A stretch of DNA of 64,000 nucleotides from JALYGJ01 sp963781705 (GCA_963781705.1 CAWAGP010000001.1:981030-1045029); one strand, 5' to 3'. Positions 26,928-36,584 are shown, counted from the stretch's first letter. Made by a program: numbers and translations. The notes: generated from the sequence alone by a model not told the origin.

Positions 26928-28010
26928 CTATTCCTCCTGCGGCAGCAGCACGATCTTGCCCGCGTGGCCGGCGGCAACCAGATCGAAGGCCTTGGCATAC
27001 TCGGCGAGCGGCAGGCGGTGCGTGATGATCGGCGTCAGGTCGAGGCCGCCCTGGAGCAATGCGCTGGCGCGATACCAGGTGTCGAACAGCCGCCGGCCGG
27101 TGATGCCGTAGATGCGAATGCCCTTGAAGATGACCTCCCGTGAAAGGTCGATCGTGGCCGGCACTGCGTGCGTGCCGAGCAACGAGACGCGACCGCCGTT
27201 GGTGACCGCGGCCAGGCCCTGGTGGAGCGCCGCCGATGCGCCGGACATCTCGAGCACGATGTCGACGCCGTTGCCGTCGGTCAGCGCCCGCAGGCGAGCC
27301 GCCACATCATCGCGGCCGTCGAGCACCAGGTCGGCGCCCATGCGCTCGGCCATCGCGCGCCGCTCGGGATTGATGTCGGTCGCATAGACGGCGCGCGCGC
27401 CGGCCTTCTTGAGTACCGCGATGCTCATCAAACCGATCGGCCCGCAGCCGGTGACGACGGCGGTCTGGCCGGCGACATCCTCGACGAGGGCGGAGAACAC
27501 GGCATTGCCGAGCGGTTCCTGCAGGGCCGCGATCTCCGGCAGGAGTCCATTCGACGGCCACGCGTTGACCTCCGGGATGCTCACGTACTGGGCGAACGAA
27601 CCGGGACGGTGGACGCCCAGGATGCGCAGGTTCTGACAGACGTACGAGCGATTGGTGCGGCACTGGTAGCAGGTCCAGTCGACGACGTGCGTCTCGGCGG
27701 CGACGAGGGTGCCGACCGCGATGCGCGTCGCGCCGGGTCCGCGATCAACGATGCGGCCGGCCATCTCGTGGCCGAAGGTCATCGGCGGTGGTCCGAAATT
27801 CGCCTGTGCCCACTCGTCCCAACGGTGGATGTGAACGTCCGTGCCGCACATGCTGGCCGCTTCCACCCGGACCAGGACCTCGCCGGGACCGGGGATGGGA
27901 ATGGGCACTTCGCGAATGGCCGCGCCGGGTGCGGAGGTCTCCTTGACCAGCGCGCGCATGGTTGTGCCGACCGGCGGTGGCACGAGCACGGCCGCCGGCT
28001 GAGCGCTCAT
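26928..28010 (-). CDS. tdh: L-threonine 3-dehydrogenase (zinc alcohol dehydrogenase family)
   Basis: About 360 residues; an internal ATG at 27959 would give a 343-residue protein close to the usual length, and the longer start is kept here as an option. It oxidises L-threonine to 2-amino-3-ketobutyrate with NAD+. CGTDVHIHRWDEWA holds the catalytic Cys, GHEMAG the zinc His/Glu, and the structural zinc Cys cluster is in DWTCYQCRTNRSYVCQN. The NAD loop reads VTGCGPIGLM. The kbl gene follows after 2 bp, so threonine is converted to glycine, another folate-linked C1 donor. Confidence 0.94.
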   Translation of the reverse strand: MSAQPAAVLVPPPVGTTMRALVKETSAPGAAIREVPIPIPGPGEVLVRVEAASMCGTDVHIHRWDEWAQANFGPPPMTFGHEMAGRIVDRGPGATRIAVGTLVAAETHVVDWTCYQCRTNRSYVCQNLRILGVHRPGSFAQYVSIPEVNAWPSNGLLPEIAALQEPLGNAVFSALVEDVAGQTAVVTGCGPIGLMSIAVLKKAGARAVYATDINPERRAMAERMGADLVLDGRDDVAARLRALTDGNGVDIVLEMSGASAALHQGLAAVTNGGRVSLLGTHAVPATIDLSREVIFKGIRIYGITGRRLFDTWYRASALLQGGLDLTPIITHRLPLAEYAKAFDLVAAGHAGKIVLLPQEE

Positions 28011-28031
28011 GTGCTGGCCGAGCTCCTCACG

Positions 28032-28976
28032 TCAGCAGAGGTTCGGTTCCGGCACGGCGGCATGATCCATCCATTGTTGGGCAAATGTCAGCGCGTTGTC
28101 GAGATTCAATTGATCGAATAAATACGCGCGACCCCAGGCCAGCTCGGCGAAGTTGGTGCTCATCGAGTCGAAGCGGGCAACCAGCGTCTCTCTGCTGCAG
28201 CCCTCGATGGCCGCGGGGGTGGGTGCCGCGTTGTACCACTGCTGCAGCTGGTTGTAGTCGTCCTGGGAGATGCAGTCGCCCTGGCCGATGGTGCCGCTCG
28301 GACAGCGGTACAGCAGCACGATCCAGCCGTGCTCCAGATTGTGCACCCAGCCGCCAGGCACCTGCTCCGACGCGGCGCCGTAGATGTTGGCGGGTATCGG
28401 GCCGAGCGGCGGGTCGTTGTAGTGGTTCCCGGAGTCGGGCGGGCAGAAGCCGTATTCGATCGTCGAGCCCGTCGCCACGTGCGTTCGCCCGAGGACTGTC
28501 GTGGTGAAGCCGAGTCGCGGAGTGGGTTGCGGTGTAGGCGAGGGTGAGGCGGTTGGTGACGGCTGCTCGGTCGGAGACGCTTCAGCGGTCGGAGACGCCG
28601 CGACGCTGGCCGATGCGGAAGGCGACTCGGAGGCCGACGCCGAGACGCTCGGCGATGGCGATGGGCTCGGGCTGGGCGTGGGAGTGGCAAGCGCCGTTGG
28701 CGTCGGATTAAGCGTCTCGGCCGGCGCGGGGGTGAGCTGCGTGTCGCAGATGTAGGCGGCGTGAGCCGAGCCCTGCATCATGAACAGGCCGATGATCAAC
28801 ACGCCGACTACGGCGATGCCGCCGACCAGCGCCGTCCGGTAGCGGTCGAAGAAGCTCGGTTCGGAGGTATGGCGCGCGCGCGTACGCCGGCCGGTCCGCC
28901 CGCTGGCGGCGGCGGTAGGTACCTGACCGCTGCCGGCCCGTTCTTCGCGCACAATGCGGCGTGATCGTTTGGCCAC
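28032..28976 (-). CDS. DUF3105 domain membrane-anchored protein with a long Pro/Ser/Thr linker
   Basis: A 314-residue protein. After a basic cytoplasmic N-terminus (about 45 residues) there is one membrane span (VGGIAVVGVLIIGLFMM). Residues about 85-150 are a low-complexity TPSPSPSASES-type linker. The rest is a DUF3105 domain with PPDSGNHYNDPPLGP and GGWVHNLEHGWIVLLYRC, containing the conserved HNLEHG histidines that could bind metal. DUF3105 proteins are typical secreted or anchored proteins of actinobacteria and Chloroflexota with no defined function. It lies 21 bp upstream of tdh on the same strand. Confidence 0.85.
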   Translation of the reverse strand: MAKRSRRIVREERAGSGQVPTAAASGRTGRRTRARHTSEPSFFDRYRTALVGGIAVVGVLIIGLFMMQGSAHAAYICDTQLTPAPAETLNPTPTALATPTPSPSPSPSPSVSASASESPSASASVAASPTAEASPTEQPSPTASPSPTPQPTPRLGFTTTVLGRTHVATGSTIEYGFCPPDSGNHYNDPPLGPIPANIYGAASEQVPGGWVHNLEHGWIVLLYRCPSGTIGQGDCISQDDYNQLQQWYNAAPTPAAIEGCSRETLVARFDSMSTNFAELAWGRAYLFDQLNLDNALTFAQQWMDHAAVPEPNLC

Positions 28977-29091
28977 TGCCTGGGCAACTCCTGTCGCAAC
29001 TGTTCGGGTAGATGTCGGGAGCTCCGCCGAAGGCGGGCGTGACGTCGGTACAGCCTAAGGCAGAGCGCGTTTGGATGTCGTGGTGATGCCG

Positions 29092-29463
29092 CTACGGCTC
29101 ACTGAACCAGGCGCGGACCGCCTTACCGCGCAGCGACCAGAAAAGCGCGACGGCGACGGCCAGGCCGATCAAACCGCCGATCAGGCTCGCCCAGAAATAC
29201 ATCACGATGGCGATCGGCACCGACAGGGAAGCGAGCCCCAGGCCCAGCATCCAGGCCGCCTGCTTGCGCTGCAGCATGAGCGTCAGGGTGAAGATCAGAT
29301 AGGCCAGCAGCAGCATCCACAGCAGGCCCTGCCAGGACACCGGCGCGTCGATGGCCAGGCTGATGATCAACGGCAGCGTCAGCCCGACGCCGGCCAGCAG
29401 CAGGAAGCCGAACGCGAACAACAGCACCACGCCAAACGGAATGCGCCGCAGGTCAGACGACAT
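29092..29463 (-). CDS. Small four-span membrane protein
   Basis: A 123-residue protein from the ATG at 29463 with about four hydrophobic segments, a Lys/Arg-rich loop (MLQRKQAAWM) between spans 2 and 3 and a charged C-terminal tail (SLRGKAVRAWFSEP). I do not recognise the family. A longer reading frame extends antisense through the GH13 gene but has no coding character. The gene is divergent from the GH13 gene, sharing the 78-bp gap. Confidence 0.68.
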   Translation of the reverse strand: MSSDLRRIPFGVVLLFAFGFLLLAGVGLTLPLIISLAIDAPVSWQGLLWMLLLAYLIFTLTLMLQRKQAAWMLGLGLASLSVPIAIVMYFWASLIGGLIGLAVAVALFWSLRGKAVRAWFSEP

Positions 29464-29541
29464 GAGGATCAATTGTCCCACTCGGTCGCCGCCGTATTGA
29501 CAAGCGCGATGGGTTCTCCCTAGCGTTCGTTGGCTTTGGGC

Positions 29542-31120
29542 ATGGCTCTCAACCTGGGTGACACCCCGCAGTGGGTGCGCGACGCCGTCTTCTACCAGAT
29601 CTTCCCGGATCGCTTCGCCGCCAGCGAGCGGGTCGCCAAGCCCGGGCCGCTGGAGCCGTGGGACGCGCCGCCGACTTTCCACGGGTTCAAGGGCGGCGAC
29701 CTGCTGGGCATCGTCGAGCAGCTCGACTACCTGTCCGACCTGGGCGTCAACGCGCTCTACCTGACGCCGATATTCACCGCCGCCGCGAATCACCGATATC
29801 ACACGTACGACTACTACGCGGTTGATCCGCTGCTCGGTGGCGACGCGGCGCTGCGCGAGTTGCTCGACCGCGCGCACGGGCGCGGCATGCGCGTCGTGCT
29901 CGACGGCGTCTTCAATCACTCCGGCCGCGGCTTCTGGCCCTTTCATCACGTCGTCGAGAACGGCGCCGGTTCGCCATACGTGGACTGGTTCTACGTCGAC
30001 GAGGCGGCCCTGGTGGCCGGCGGCAGCCTGCGGCCCTACCCGTCCGCGGCCGAACTGCGCGAGTTGGCAGAGGCGGCAACCGACGAGCAGCACCGCGAGG
30101 GCGATGTCTCGCTGCAGCACCTGGGCTACCGCGCGTGGTGGGATATGCCCGCACTGCCCAAGCTGAACACCAACAATCCGTACATGCGCGAGCACCTGCT
30201 CGGGGCGGCGGAGCACTGGCTGCGCTTCGGCATCGATGGCTGGCGCCTGGACGTGGCCGAGGAGATCGACGCCGGCTTCTGGCGCGAGTTTCGCGAGCGA
30301 GCCCGCGCGGTGCGCGATGACGCCTACATCGTCGCCGAGATCTGGCGCGAGAAGCCGCACTGGGTGTCGGGCGACACGTTCGACGCGCTGATGAACTACC
30401 CCCTGGCCCAGGCGTTGCTCGGCTTTACTGCCGCTCGTCACCTGGACATGGACGTTGTTGCCAGCCACCACGAATACCGCGAGTTCGTGCGGCCACTCGA
30501 CGGGCCTGCCTTTCTCGAGTGGCTGAACCGGTTGATGACGGTTTATCGGCCCGCGGCGACGGAGGTCCAACTCAACCTGCTGGGCAGCCACGACACGGCG
30601 CGCTTCCTGACGCTGGCCGGTGGCGATGAAGCGTCGCTGCGACTGGCCATGCTCGCGCTGATGACGCTGCCCGGTGCGCCGTGCATCTATTACGGCGACG
30701 AGATCGGCATGACTGGGCGGCAGGACCCCGAATTCGCGGCGCGGTTTCCCGTGGGACCGCTCGGCCTGGAACCAGCCGCTGCTCGACTTCGTGCGCGGGC
30801 TTATCCGGCTGCGCCGCGACGAGCCCGTGCTTCGGCGAGGCACTTACCGCGGCCTGGGCGCGAGCGGCGACGCCGTGGCGTACGGGCGCTTCCTCGGCGA
30901 TGCGCCGGCTGGGGCGACGCGCGCAGCAGTGGTGGTCATCAACGCCGGCGAGGCGCCCACCCGTGTGGCGCTGGCCGCGCCGGAACTGGTCGGCCTGCAC
31001 CTCGAATCCGTGGCGCTGCCGGGCCTCCCGTCGAGCAGCGTGGGCCAGCCGGCAGTCGACGGCAGCGCGTGGGTCGACGTTCCCGGCCGGTCGGGCGCCG
31101 TAGTTCTAGGCAGAATGTAG
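29542..31120 (+). CDS. GH13 alpha-amylase-family enzyme (neopullulanase/cyclomaltodextrinase-like), single-base frameshift
   Basis: Catalyses hydrolysis or transfer on alpha-glucans. The start MALNLGDTPQWVRDAVFYQIFPDRF is typical of neopullulanase-like GH13. Motif I DGVFNHSGRGF, motif II GWRLDVAEE (nucleophile Asp), motif III AEIWRE (acid/base Glu) and motif IV LLGSHDTAR are intact. The frame breaks near 30733: removing one T from GAATTC restores SRRGFPWDRSAWNQP and the C-terminal beta domain, which ends at a TAG at 31118-31120. I treat it as one gene of about 525 residues with an insertion that may be a sequencing error. A TTG at 29530 is an alternative start. Confidence 0.85.
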
Positions 31121-31122
31121 CC

Positions 31123-31425
31123 ATGAATCCGGTTCGCGCGATGCTCCTCGTGCTGGTCGCTGGGGCCGCCATCGTGGCCACCTATGCGCTGTTCATCGAC
31201 AGCTCGGACGCCAAGCTGCCGCTCATCGTCAGTAGCCTGGCGGTGTTGGCCCTCGGCATGGGGCTGCTCGGCTTCATGCTCGCGGGGTCGGCCATCACCA
31301 CCGGCGAGGGCGGCCGTGGGATGCGTGCACTGGGTATCGCCTTCGTGGGTGGCCTGTGCGTGCTCGTCGCCGCCGGTGCGCTGGCCGTCGCACTCATTCT
31401 GGGTATCCTGACCGGGACCGCCTGA
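31123..31425 (+). CDS. Small three-span membrane protein
   Basis: A 100-residue hydrophobic protein starting at the ATG at 31123, 2 bp after the GH13 stop. Three predicted spans: residues about 5-25, 33-57 and 70-97. The loop after the second span contains TGEGGRG. No family is recognised. It sits directly before tRNA-Glu. Confidence 0.65.
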   Translation: MNPVRAMLLVLVAGAAIVATYALFIDSSDAKLPLIVSSLAVLALGMGLLGFMLAGSAITTGEGGRGMRALGIAFVGGLCVLVAAGALAVALILGILTGTA

Positions 31426-31437
31426 CCGCGGCTACTC

Positions 31438-31511
31438 GCCCCCATCGTCTAGAGGCCTAGGACGCCACCCTTTCAAGGTGGAGATCAGGGGTTCGAATCC
31501 CCTTGGGGGCA
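31438..31511 (+). tRNA. tRNA-Glu (anticodon TTC)
   Basis: A full cloverleaf: acceptor GCCCCCA paired with TGGGGGC, D-arm GTCTAGAGGCCTAGGAC, anticodon stem CCACC/GGTGG around the loop CTTTCAA with anticodon TTC, and T-arm AGGGGTTCGAATCCCCT. The discriminator is A and the CCA end is not encoded. Confidence 0.97.
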
Positions 31512-31535
31512 CTCGGCTCCGTCGAAGACGGGCGG

Positions 31536-32039
31536 CTAGAACGTTGGTCCGACGTCCGACGCAATCGCGATCAAGTCAGCGACGACTTCATCAAGCGGTC
31601 GGCTGGCGTCAAGTTCGTGCGTGCAACTTTGCCTCAGAAGCGGCTCGACTTCGGCGAGATCCGCGAGGATCTCCTCTCGTTCCATTGCATTCTTTCCGTA
31701 GGCGTTCGTCGTTCTTCGGGCGACCCGACCAAGCATTACGTCAGCTGGCGCGCTGAGCAGGACAACCGCGTCAAATCGGTCATAGAACTTCGACTGGTTG
31801 CGCACGCCTCCTCCAACGAACAGCGCGCGACCATCGTCGAAGTCCAGCAACGCGTTCACGCGCTCCTCGACCCAGAGCCACTCACCGCGGTGCAGCTCGT
31901 CGATGGGCTCCGGATACCGGCGATACTCGCGCCAGCCAGGGTCATCCGTGTCGACAACGCGATAACCGCGCCGGCCGAGTTCGCCGAGCGCCGAGGACTT
32001 GCCGGTTCCCGAAATGCCGGTCAGCAGGATCCGCGTCAT
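31536..32039 (-). CDS. AAA-type P-loop kinase-like protein
   Basis: A 167-residue protein with Walker A GISGTGKSSA at residues 8-17 and a D-rich segment (VVDTDDPGW) that follows beta-strand 2. This layout resembles small nucleoside/shikimate-type kinases and AAA_33-like proteins. The lid region RRTTNAYGKNAMERE has the expected arginines. Substrate unknown. It is next to tRNA-Glu and opposite in strand. Confidence 0.8.
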   Translation of the reverse strand: MTRILLTGISGTGKSSALGELGRRGYRVVDTDDPGWREYRRYPEPIDELHRGEWLWVEERVNALLDFDDGRALFVGGGVRNQSKFYDRFDAVVLLSAPADVMLGRVARRTTNAYGKNAMEREEILADLAEVEPLLRQSCTHELDASRPLDEVVADLIAIASDVGPTF

Positions 32040-32058
32040 CGGACAACCCTTGTTCTAG

Positions 32059-32475
32059 TCAACCGGCGGTAGCGAGACTGGCCGCCGCCCAGCGGGCCAG
32101 CTCGATGTCGGCCTCTTCCGGCAGGCCGCTGACGCCGATGGCTCCGATCACGTCACCGGCCACGATGATCGGGACCCCACCACCCCAGCCCACGTAGCGT
32201 GGGTCTCCGAAATTGGTGATCGGGAAGCCCTCCGTTCGGGAGCGCTCTCCGAGCACGCTGGACTCGACGCGTTCGCGGGCCGCCGTGAACGCCTTGTTCA
32301 TAGCGATGTTGATCGACGCCAGGCCACATCCATCCGTGCGCAGAAACGCGACGAGCTCGCCGTGCGGGTCGACCACGGCGACGGCCGCGCCCTGACCGTC
32401 AGCGTCAAGCTTGTCCGCGACCAGCGCGATGAGGCCGCGCGCCTCCACGGATCCGATCTCCCTGCGTTCCGGCAT
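32059..32475 (-). CDS. GlcG/HbpS family protein (heme-binding-like)
   Basis: A 138-residue protein from the ATG at 32475. It carries the GlcG/DUF336 pattern: VAVVDPHGELVAFLRTDG, then SINIAMNKAFTAA, then GGGVPIIVAGDVIGAIGVSGL. Family members bind heme or accompany catabolic oxidoreductases. Its start overlaps the Gfo/Idh stop by ATGA, so the two are translationally coupled, suggesting a shared catabolic role. Substrate unknown. Confidence 0.88.
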   Translation of the reverse strand: MPERREIGSVEARGLIALVADKLDADGQGAAVAVVDPHGELVAFLRTDGCGLASINIAMNKAFTAARERVESSVLGERSRTEGFPITNFGDPRYVGWGGGVPIIVAGDVIGAIGVSGLPEEADIELARWAAASLATAG

Positions 32476-33671
32476 CACGACTTCTCCTTGAGCGACAGCC
32501 TGGCGTCGGTCCAGGCACCGTTCGCGCGGCTCGACGCCACCGCCGCATCGACGAACTTCACCCCGATGGCGCCGTCGCGCTCGTTGGGGAACCACAGCGC
32601 CAGCGGATCAGGCGACTTGCCGGCCCGTCGCGCCGCGATCGCCTCGGCCGCGTCCGAGTAGATGTTGGCGAAGGCCTCGTGAAAACCCTCCGGGTGGCCG
32701 GCGACGATCCGGCATGCCCGGGCTGACGCCGGCAGAGCCCCCGGCCCGTTAGGCGTGTAGACGCGAACGGGTCCCTCGAGAGGCTTGAAGGTGAGCCGCG
32801 TCGGCCGTTCCTGGTGCCACTCCAGGCTGCCCTTTGTGCCCGACACGCGGATCCGCAGACCGTTTTCCACCCCAGCTGCGGTTTGTGTGACCCAGAAGTT
32901 GCCGCGCGCGCCGTTGTCGAAGCGCAGCATGGCGGCGCCGTAGTCGTCGACAGGCCGTTCCGGGATCACGTGCCCGATCTCAGCGGCGACTTCCGCAACT
33001 TCGAGACCAGTCACGAATCGCACGAGGTTGTGAGCGTGCGTGCCGATGTCGCCCATCACCAGCGACGGTCCGCCCCGCACCGGGTCGTAGCGCCAGGGCA
33101 AGCCTGTCGCCGGGTCCGGGTCGGACTCGTCGGCTTTGCCTCCCTGTACGTATTCGACCTGGACCAGCCTGATCTCGCCGACCTGCCCATCCTCAACAAG
33201 CGCACGAGCCTGGCGCACCATGGGGTACCCGGTGTAGTTGTGCGTGAGGCAGAAGACGAGGCCGGTGGCCCGCACCTTGGCAACGATGTCCAGGGCCTCG
33301 TCCAGGGTGTTGGTCATGGGCTTGTCGCAGATGACGTCGAAGCCGCGATCCAGGGCGGCCACGGCATACCGATGATGGCTGTCGTTCGGGGTCATGATGG
33401 CGACGACCTCGGCACCGTCCGCGCGTTCGCTCTCCGCATCGAGCATTCCGATCCCATCGGCATAGGCGCGCGAGGGATCGATGCCCATCGCCACCGCGGC
33501 CTTCCGTGATCTCTCGGGATCGGTCGAGACCACCCCCGCCACGAGCTCATAGCGACCGTCGAGTCGTGCGGCCGTTCGGTGCATCGCACCGATGAAGCTG
33601 CCCGGCCCACCGCCGATCACCGCCAGGCGAAGCGGACGGCCAAGCATCTCGATGACGGGATTGGCGTCCAT
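32475..33671 (-). CDS. Gfo/Idh/MocA family oxidoreductase
   Basis: A 398-residue protein from the ATG at 33671, chosen because AAGGAG lies seven bases upstream. N-terminal Rossmann fold with RLAVIGGGPGSFIGAMH, then the CDKPMTNT motif near residue 115 with the conserved Lys-Pro. The C-terminal domain follows with GDIGTHAHNLVRF, containing the conserved DxxxH. These NAD(P)-dependent enzymes oxidise sugars or inositols; the exact substrate cannot be read. It overlaps the GlcG-like gene, and the CopC-CopD fusion gene ends 18 bp upstream of its start. Confidence 0.93.
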   Translation of the reverse strand: MDANPVIEMLGRPLRLAVIGGGPGSFIGAMHRTAARLDGRYELVAGVVSTDPERSRKAAVAMGIDPSRAYADGIGMLDAESERADGAEVVAIMTPNDSHHRYAVAALDRGFDVICDKPMTNTLDEALDIVAKVRATGLVFCLTHNYTGYPMVRQARALVEDGQVGEIRLVQVEYVQGGKADESDPDPATGLPWRYDPVRGGPSLVMGDIGTHAHNLVRFVTGLEVAEVAAEIGHVIPERPVDDYGAAMLRFDNGARGNFWVTQTAAGVENGLRIRVSGTKGSLEWHQERPTRLTFKPLEGPVRVYTPNGPGALPASARACRIVAGHPEGFHEAFANIYSDAAEAIAARRAGKSPDPLALWFPNERDGAIGVKFVDAAVASSRANGAWTDARLSLKEKS

Positions 33672-33689
33672 TGGGTTCTCCTTCAATGA

Positions 33690-36584
33690 CTAGCCGCCCG
33701 AGAGTTGCGCGACGCCGTTGCCCTGTTCGGCCCCAAGCACGACCCAGACCGACCCATCGGGCGCGGTGGCGGGCCACCACGGCTGGCTGTTGGCACCAAG
33801 ATCGTACGTGCGGATCCGGTCTGACTGCGGATCGTAGGAGTACACCGAGTCGGTGAATGAACCGATCCAGACCATGCCACCCGGCCCGATGGCGACACCG
33901 TAACCGTTTGACGTGGGCAGTTTGTGGACGGTCATGGCCAGCCCATTCGGATCGAGCTGCACCAGCGACCCGGCCGTCGTCGCGAACCAGACCGTGCCCG
34001 ATGGATCCACGGCGATGCCCGTGGGCTGCTCACCGCCGGGCGTCGCGACCTCCCGCACGGACCCCGAAACCGGATCCACGACGCCAACCTGCGCTGCCTG
34101 CAGCTCGGTGAACCAGACGCGCCCGTCGGGGCCGACCGTCAGCCAGTACGGGATGCTGTCCTTGCTGCCCAGCGCGTACTCGCGGAACTGTTCAGTGGCT
34201 GGATCGTAGCGTCCGATCTTGCCCGCACCGAGCTCGGTGAACCAGACGATGCCGGAGGCATCGACCGCGACGCCCGATGGTGCGGCCGCAGGGGTCGGGA
34301 CGCGGATCTCCGTGTAGTCGCCGGTCGCCGGGTCGAGCCGGCCGAGCGCATCGGGCACCTCCTGCGCCAGCCAGAGGATGCCGGCCTGGTCCAGCGCCGC
34401 GCCCATCGTGCTGCGGATCGGTGAAGGGAAGGTCAGCTCGCGCAGCGTTCGGGTCGTGGGATCGAGCGCGGCCACGCGGTTCACGTTCATCTCCGCCACC
34501 CAAACCGTTCCGTCCGGTCCGACGGTCGGCATCATCAGGCCGGCATTGGTCGTTGGGAACACCCATTTGGTCGCCGTCCCCGTGTCGACCGGAACAACTG
34601 CCGTGCGCGTGCCCCACGGCGCACTGGGCAGCACGGCCAGTGCGCTTCCCGCCACGATGGTGGCACCGACCACCAGCGCTCCGGCCGAAGCGACGAACCT
34701 GCGCACGCGTGGCTGGCGGACCGCGCGCGCCGCGGCGATTCCTGTCGCACCAATGGCGGCGATGGCCAACAGCGCCAGCCATTGGACCGGCGGCTCCGGC
34801 GGCGTCTGGACCGGCGTGCCGGCGCTGGCGGCCGCGAGCGGCACGAGGAGAGGCGCGCCGTCCGCGGATTCACCGGGCCGCGAGAGGCGCAGCTGCCAGC
34901 CTCCCGGTGCGCCGTCGGCCGTCAGGTTGCCGCCGTAGACGGTATGTATGAGCCCGTCGCTCCCGGGTTGAGTGCCGACCCGGTCGAGATCGACGTTCGT
35001 CTGCTGTTGGTCGGGCCCCACGGCGTCGAGGATCAGCCGGCCGCCGAGGTCGACGACGGTCTCGGCGCGCACGACATTGGTGCCCACGGTCGCCGGCGTC
35101 ATCGTCACTGTCACGGGCGCCCCGGCGACGCTGGTCGAGCCGGAGAAGCTGCGCGCCGGGTCGGTGTCGGCAGCCGCCTGGTCGATGGCGGCGCGTGTCG
35201 CGTCTTCGGAGCGTGCCGGGACGAGGATGCTCATGGCCGCCGCCAGGCCGACCACGGCCACGGCCAGCGCGACCTCAGCGACGACGGTCCGTCGCAGGTG
35301 GTGCCCGGCGGGTGACCCGCGCATTGCCGCCGGCCGAAGTCGCACGGCGTTCAGCCCGGCTACCGCGAGCAGCGCGAGGGCAGCGAGCAACTTCAGCCCG
35401 AGCGTCTGCCCATATGCCGTGTCGAACAGGTCGGCGGGGCTGGCCAGCTCGACCACGGCACTCCCCAGCCCGCCGAGCAGCACGAGCGGAACGGCGATGC
35501 CGGCCACGATCGAGATACGGCCAAGCAGCTTGAGCCGGTAGGTCGCCTGGGTCTGATCGCCCGGGTCGAGCAGTCGGTAGCCGAGTGCCAGGGCGACGAT
35601 GGCGCCCACCCAGACCGCGGCTGCAGCGATGTGCACGCCGTCGAAGGCAAATCCCCAGACCGGCACGGCCGACGCGGCTCCATGGCTGGTCGCCGCGGTG
35701 GCGGCCAGCGCGGCGCCCACGACGACGGCGCGGCCGACCCTGGCCCTGCCGGAGGCATCCAGCCAGTTCGACCGCCAGCCGGCCGCGAGCAGGAGGACGG
35801 CGATGGTACGCACCACCCAGCCGACGCCGAACGGCTCGCCCAGCAGACTGCCCAGCGCGCTCAGGCCGCCGGCGGGCAGGGCCGCGCCCAGGAGTTGGAT
35901 GGCGGCGCCGGCGAGCGCCAGGATCACGCCCAGGCCGATGGCGGTACGAAAGGCACCCGCGAGCCGGTCGAGCTTGGCCGACGGCGGCGGTCGGGCGACG
36001 AGCGAGACGAGGATTGGGCTGGCGAGCAGCGTCACGCCGATGAACGCAAACCAGGCCGCTACAGCGAGGACCGCGTCGGGCAGCGTTGGCGGCTGCGCGG
36101 GTGGGGGCTGGATGACGGTGCTGATCGGCGGCTGGGTGCCGTCGGGCTCGAGCACCGTAAACGGGTACGAGCCGGTACGCGTGTGACCGTCGACCAGCGA
36201 CACGGTGTGCCAGGTGACCGTGTACCGGTCGGGCTGGAGCACGGGCAGGTCGACCTCGTACGCGCGGCCGTCCTGCGGGTCGACGCCGCCGCCGTTCACG
36301 CCGATCGCCGATCCGGCCGAGTCAAGCAGCACGATCCCGCTCAGGTCGGCGTTGAGCGGCTCGCTGAACACGATGCGCACGTGGCTCGGCGGAGCCGGCA
36401 GAACGGCGCCTGGGGGCGGATCGGCCGACACGAAGACCGCATGAGCAAGCGCCGGGCCGGAGGCGATGAAGGCGGCGAGGAGAAGCGCCGCCGCGACCGG
36501 GATGAGGCGGGTCCAGCGACTCGCGTGGAGCAGAAATCGTGGACGAGCCGTCGCCTCAGGCCCGGCGCGGAGCGCCGCGGACAT
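33690..36584 (-). CDS. CopC-CopD-propeller fusion protein (virginiamycin B lyase-like repeats)
   Basis: A 964-residue protein from the ATG at 36584. A signal/first span at residues about 25-45 ends in AHAVFVSADPPPGAVL, the start of a CopC domain whose N-terminal His is a copper ligand; VDGHTRTGSYPFTV closes that domain. Residues about 165-480 hold about eight membrane spans of a CopD domain. A further span lies near 615 and another near 650. From about residue 680 to the end are roughly seven Vgb/NHL-type blades with repeated GPDGxVWFxE motifs. CopC-CopD fusions for copper uptake are known; the added C-terminal propeller is the unusual part. The copper role is family knowledge. Confidence 0.85.
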   Translation of the reverse strand: MSAALRAGPEATARPRFLLHASRWTRLIPVAAALLLAAFIASGPALAHAVFVSADPPPGAVLPAPPSHVRIVFSEPLNADLSGIVLLDSAGSAIGVNGGGVDPQDGRAYEVDLPVLQPDRYTVTWHTVSLVDGHTRTGSYPFTVLEPDGTQPPISTVIQPPPAQPPTLPDAVLAVAAWFAFIGVTLLASPILVSLVARPPPSAKLDRLAGAFRTAIGLGVILALAGAAIQLLGAALPAGGLSALGSLLGEPFGVGWVVRTIAVLLLAAGWRSNWLDASGRARVGRAVVVGAALAATAATSHGAASAVPVWGFAFDGVHIAAAAVWVGAIVALALGYRLLDPGDQTQATYRLKLLGRISIVAGIAVPLVLLGGLGSAVVELASPADLFDTAYGQTLGLKLLAALALLAVAGLNAVRLRPAAMRGSPAGHHLRRTVVAEVALAVAVVGLAAAMSILVPARSEDATRAAIDQAAADTDPARSFSGSTSVAGAPVTVTMTPATVGTNVVRAETVVDLGGRLILDAVGPDQQQTNVDLDRVGTQPGSDGLIHTVYGGNLTADGAPGGWQLRLSRPGESADGAPLLVPLAAASAGTPVQTPPEPPVQWLALLAIAAIGATGIAAARAVRQPRVRRFVASAGALVVGATIVAGSALAVLPSAPWGTRTAVVPVDTGTATKWVFPTTNAGLMMPTVGPDGTVWVAEMNVNRVAALDPTTRTLRELTFPSPIRSTMGAALDQAGILWLAQEVPDALGRLDPATGDYTEIRVPTPAAAPSGVAVDASGIVWFTELGAGKIGRYDPATEQFREYALGSKDSIPYWLTVGPDGRVWFTELQAAQVGVVDPVSGSVREVATPGGEQPTGIAVDPSGTVWFATTAGSLVQLDPNGLAMTVHKLPTSNGYGVAIGPGGMVWIGSFTDSVYSYDPQSDRIRTYDLGANSQPWWPATAPDGSVWVVLGAEQGNGVAQLSGG

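Noticed and set aside
29092..30843. A very long minus-strand open frame running through the GH13 gene.
   Set aside because: Only its last 123 residues (from the ATG at 29463) have membrane-protein character; the rest is antisense to conserved GH13 motifs, a common effect of high GC.
33690..35000. Virginiamycin B lyase (antibiotic resistance) as the function of the propeller.
   Set aside because: The propeller is only a domain of a CopC-CopD fusion; Vgb-like blades are widespread and do not imply streptogramin breakdown.
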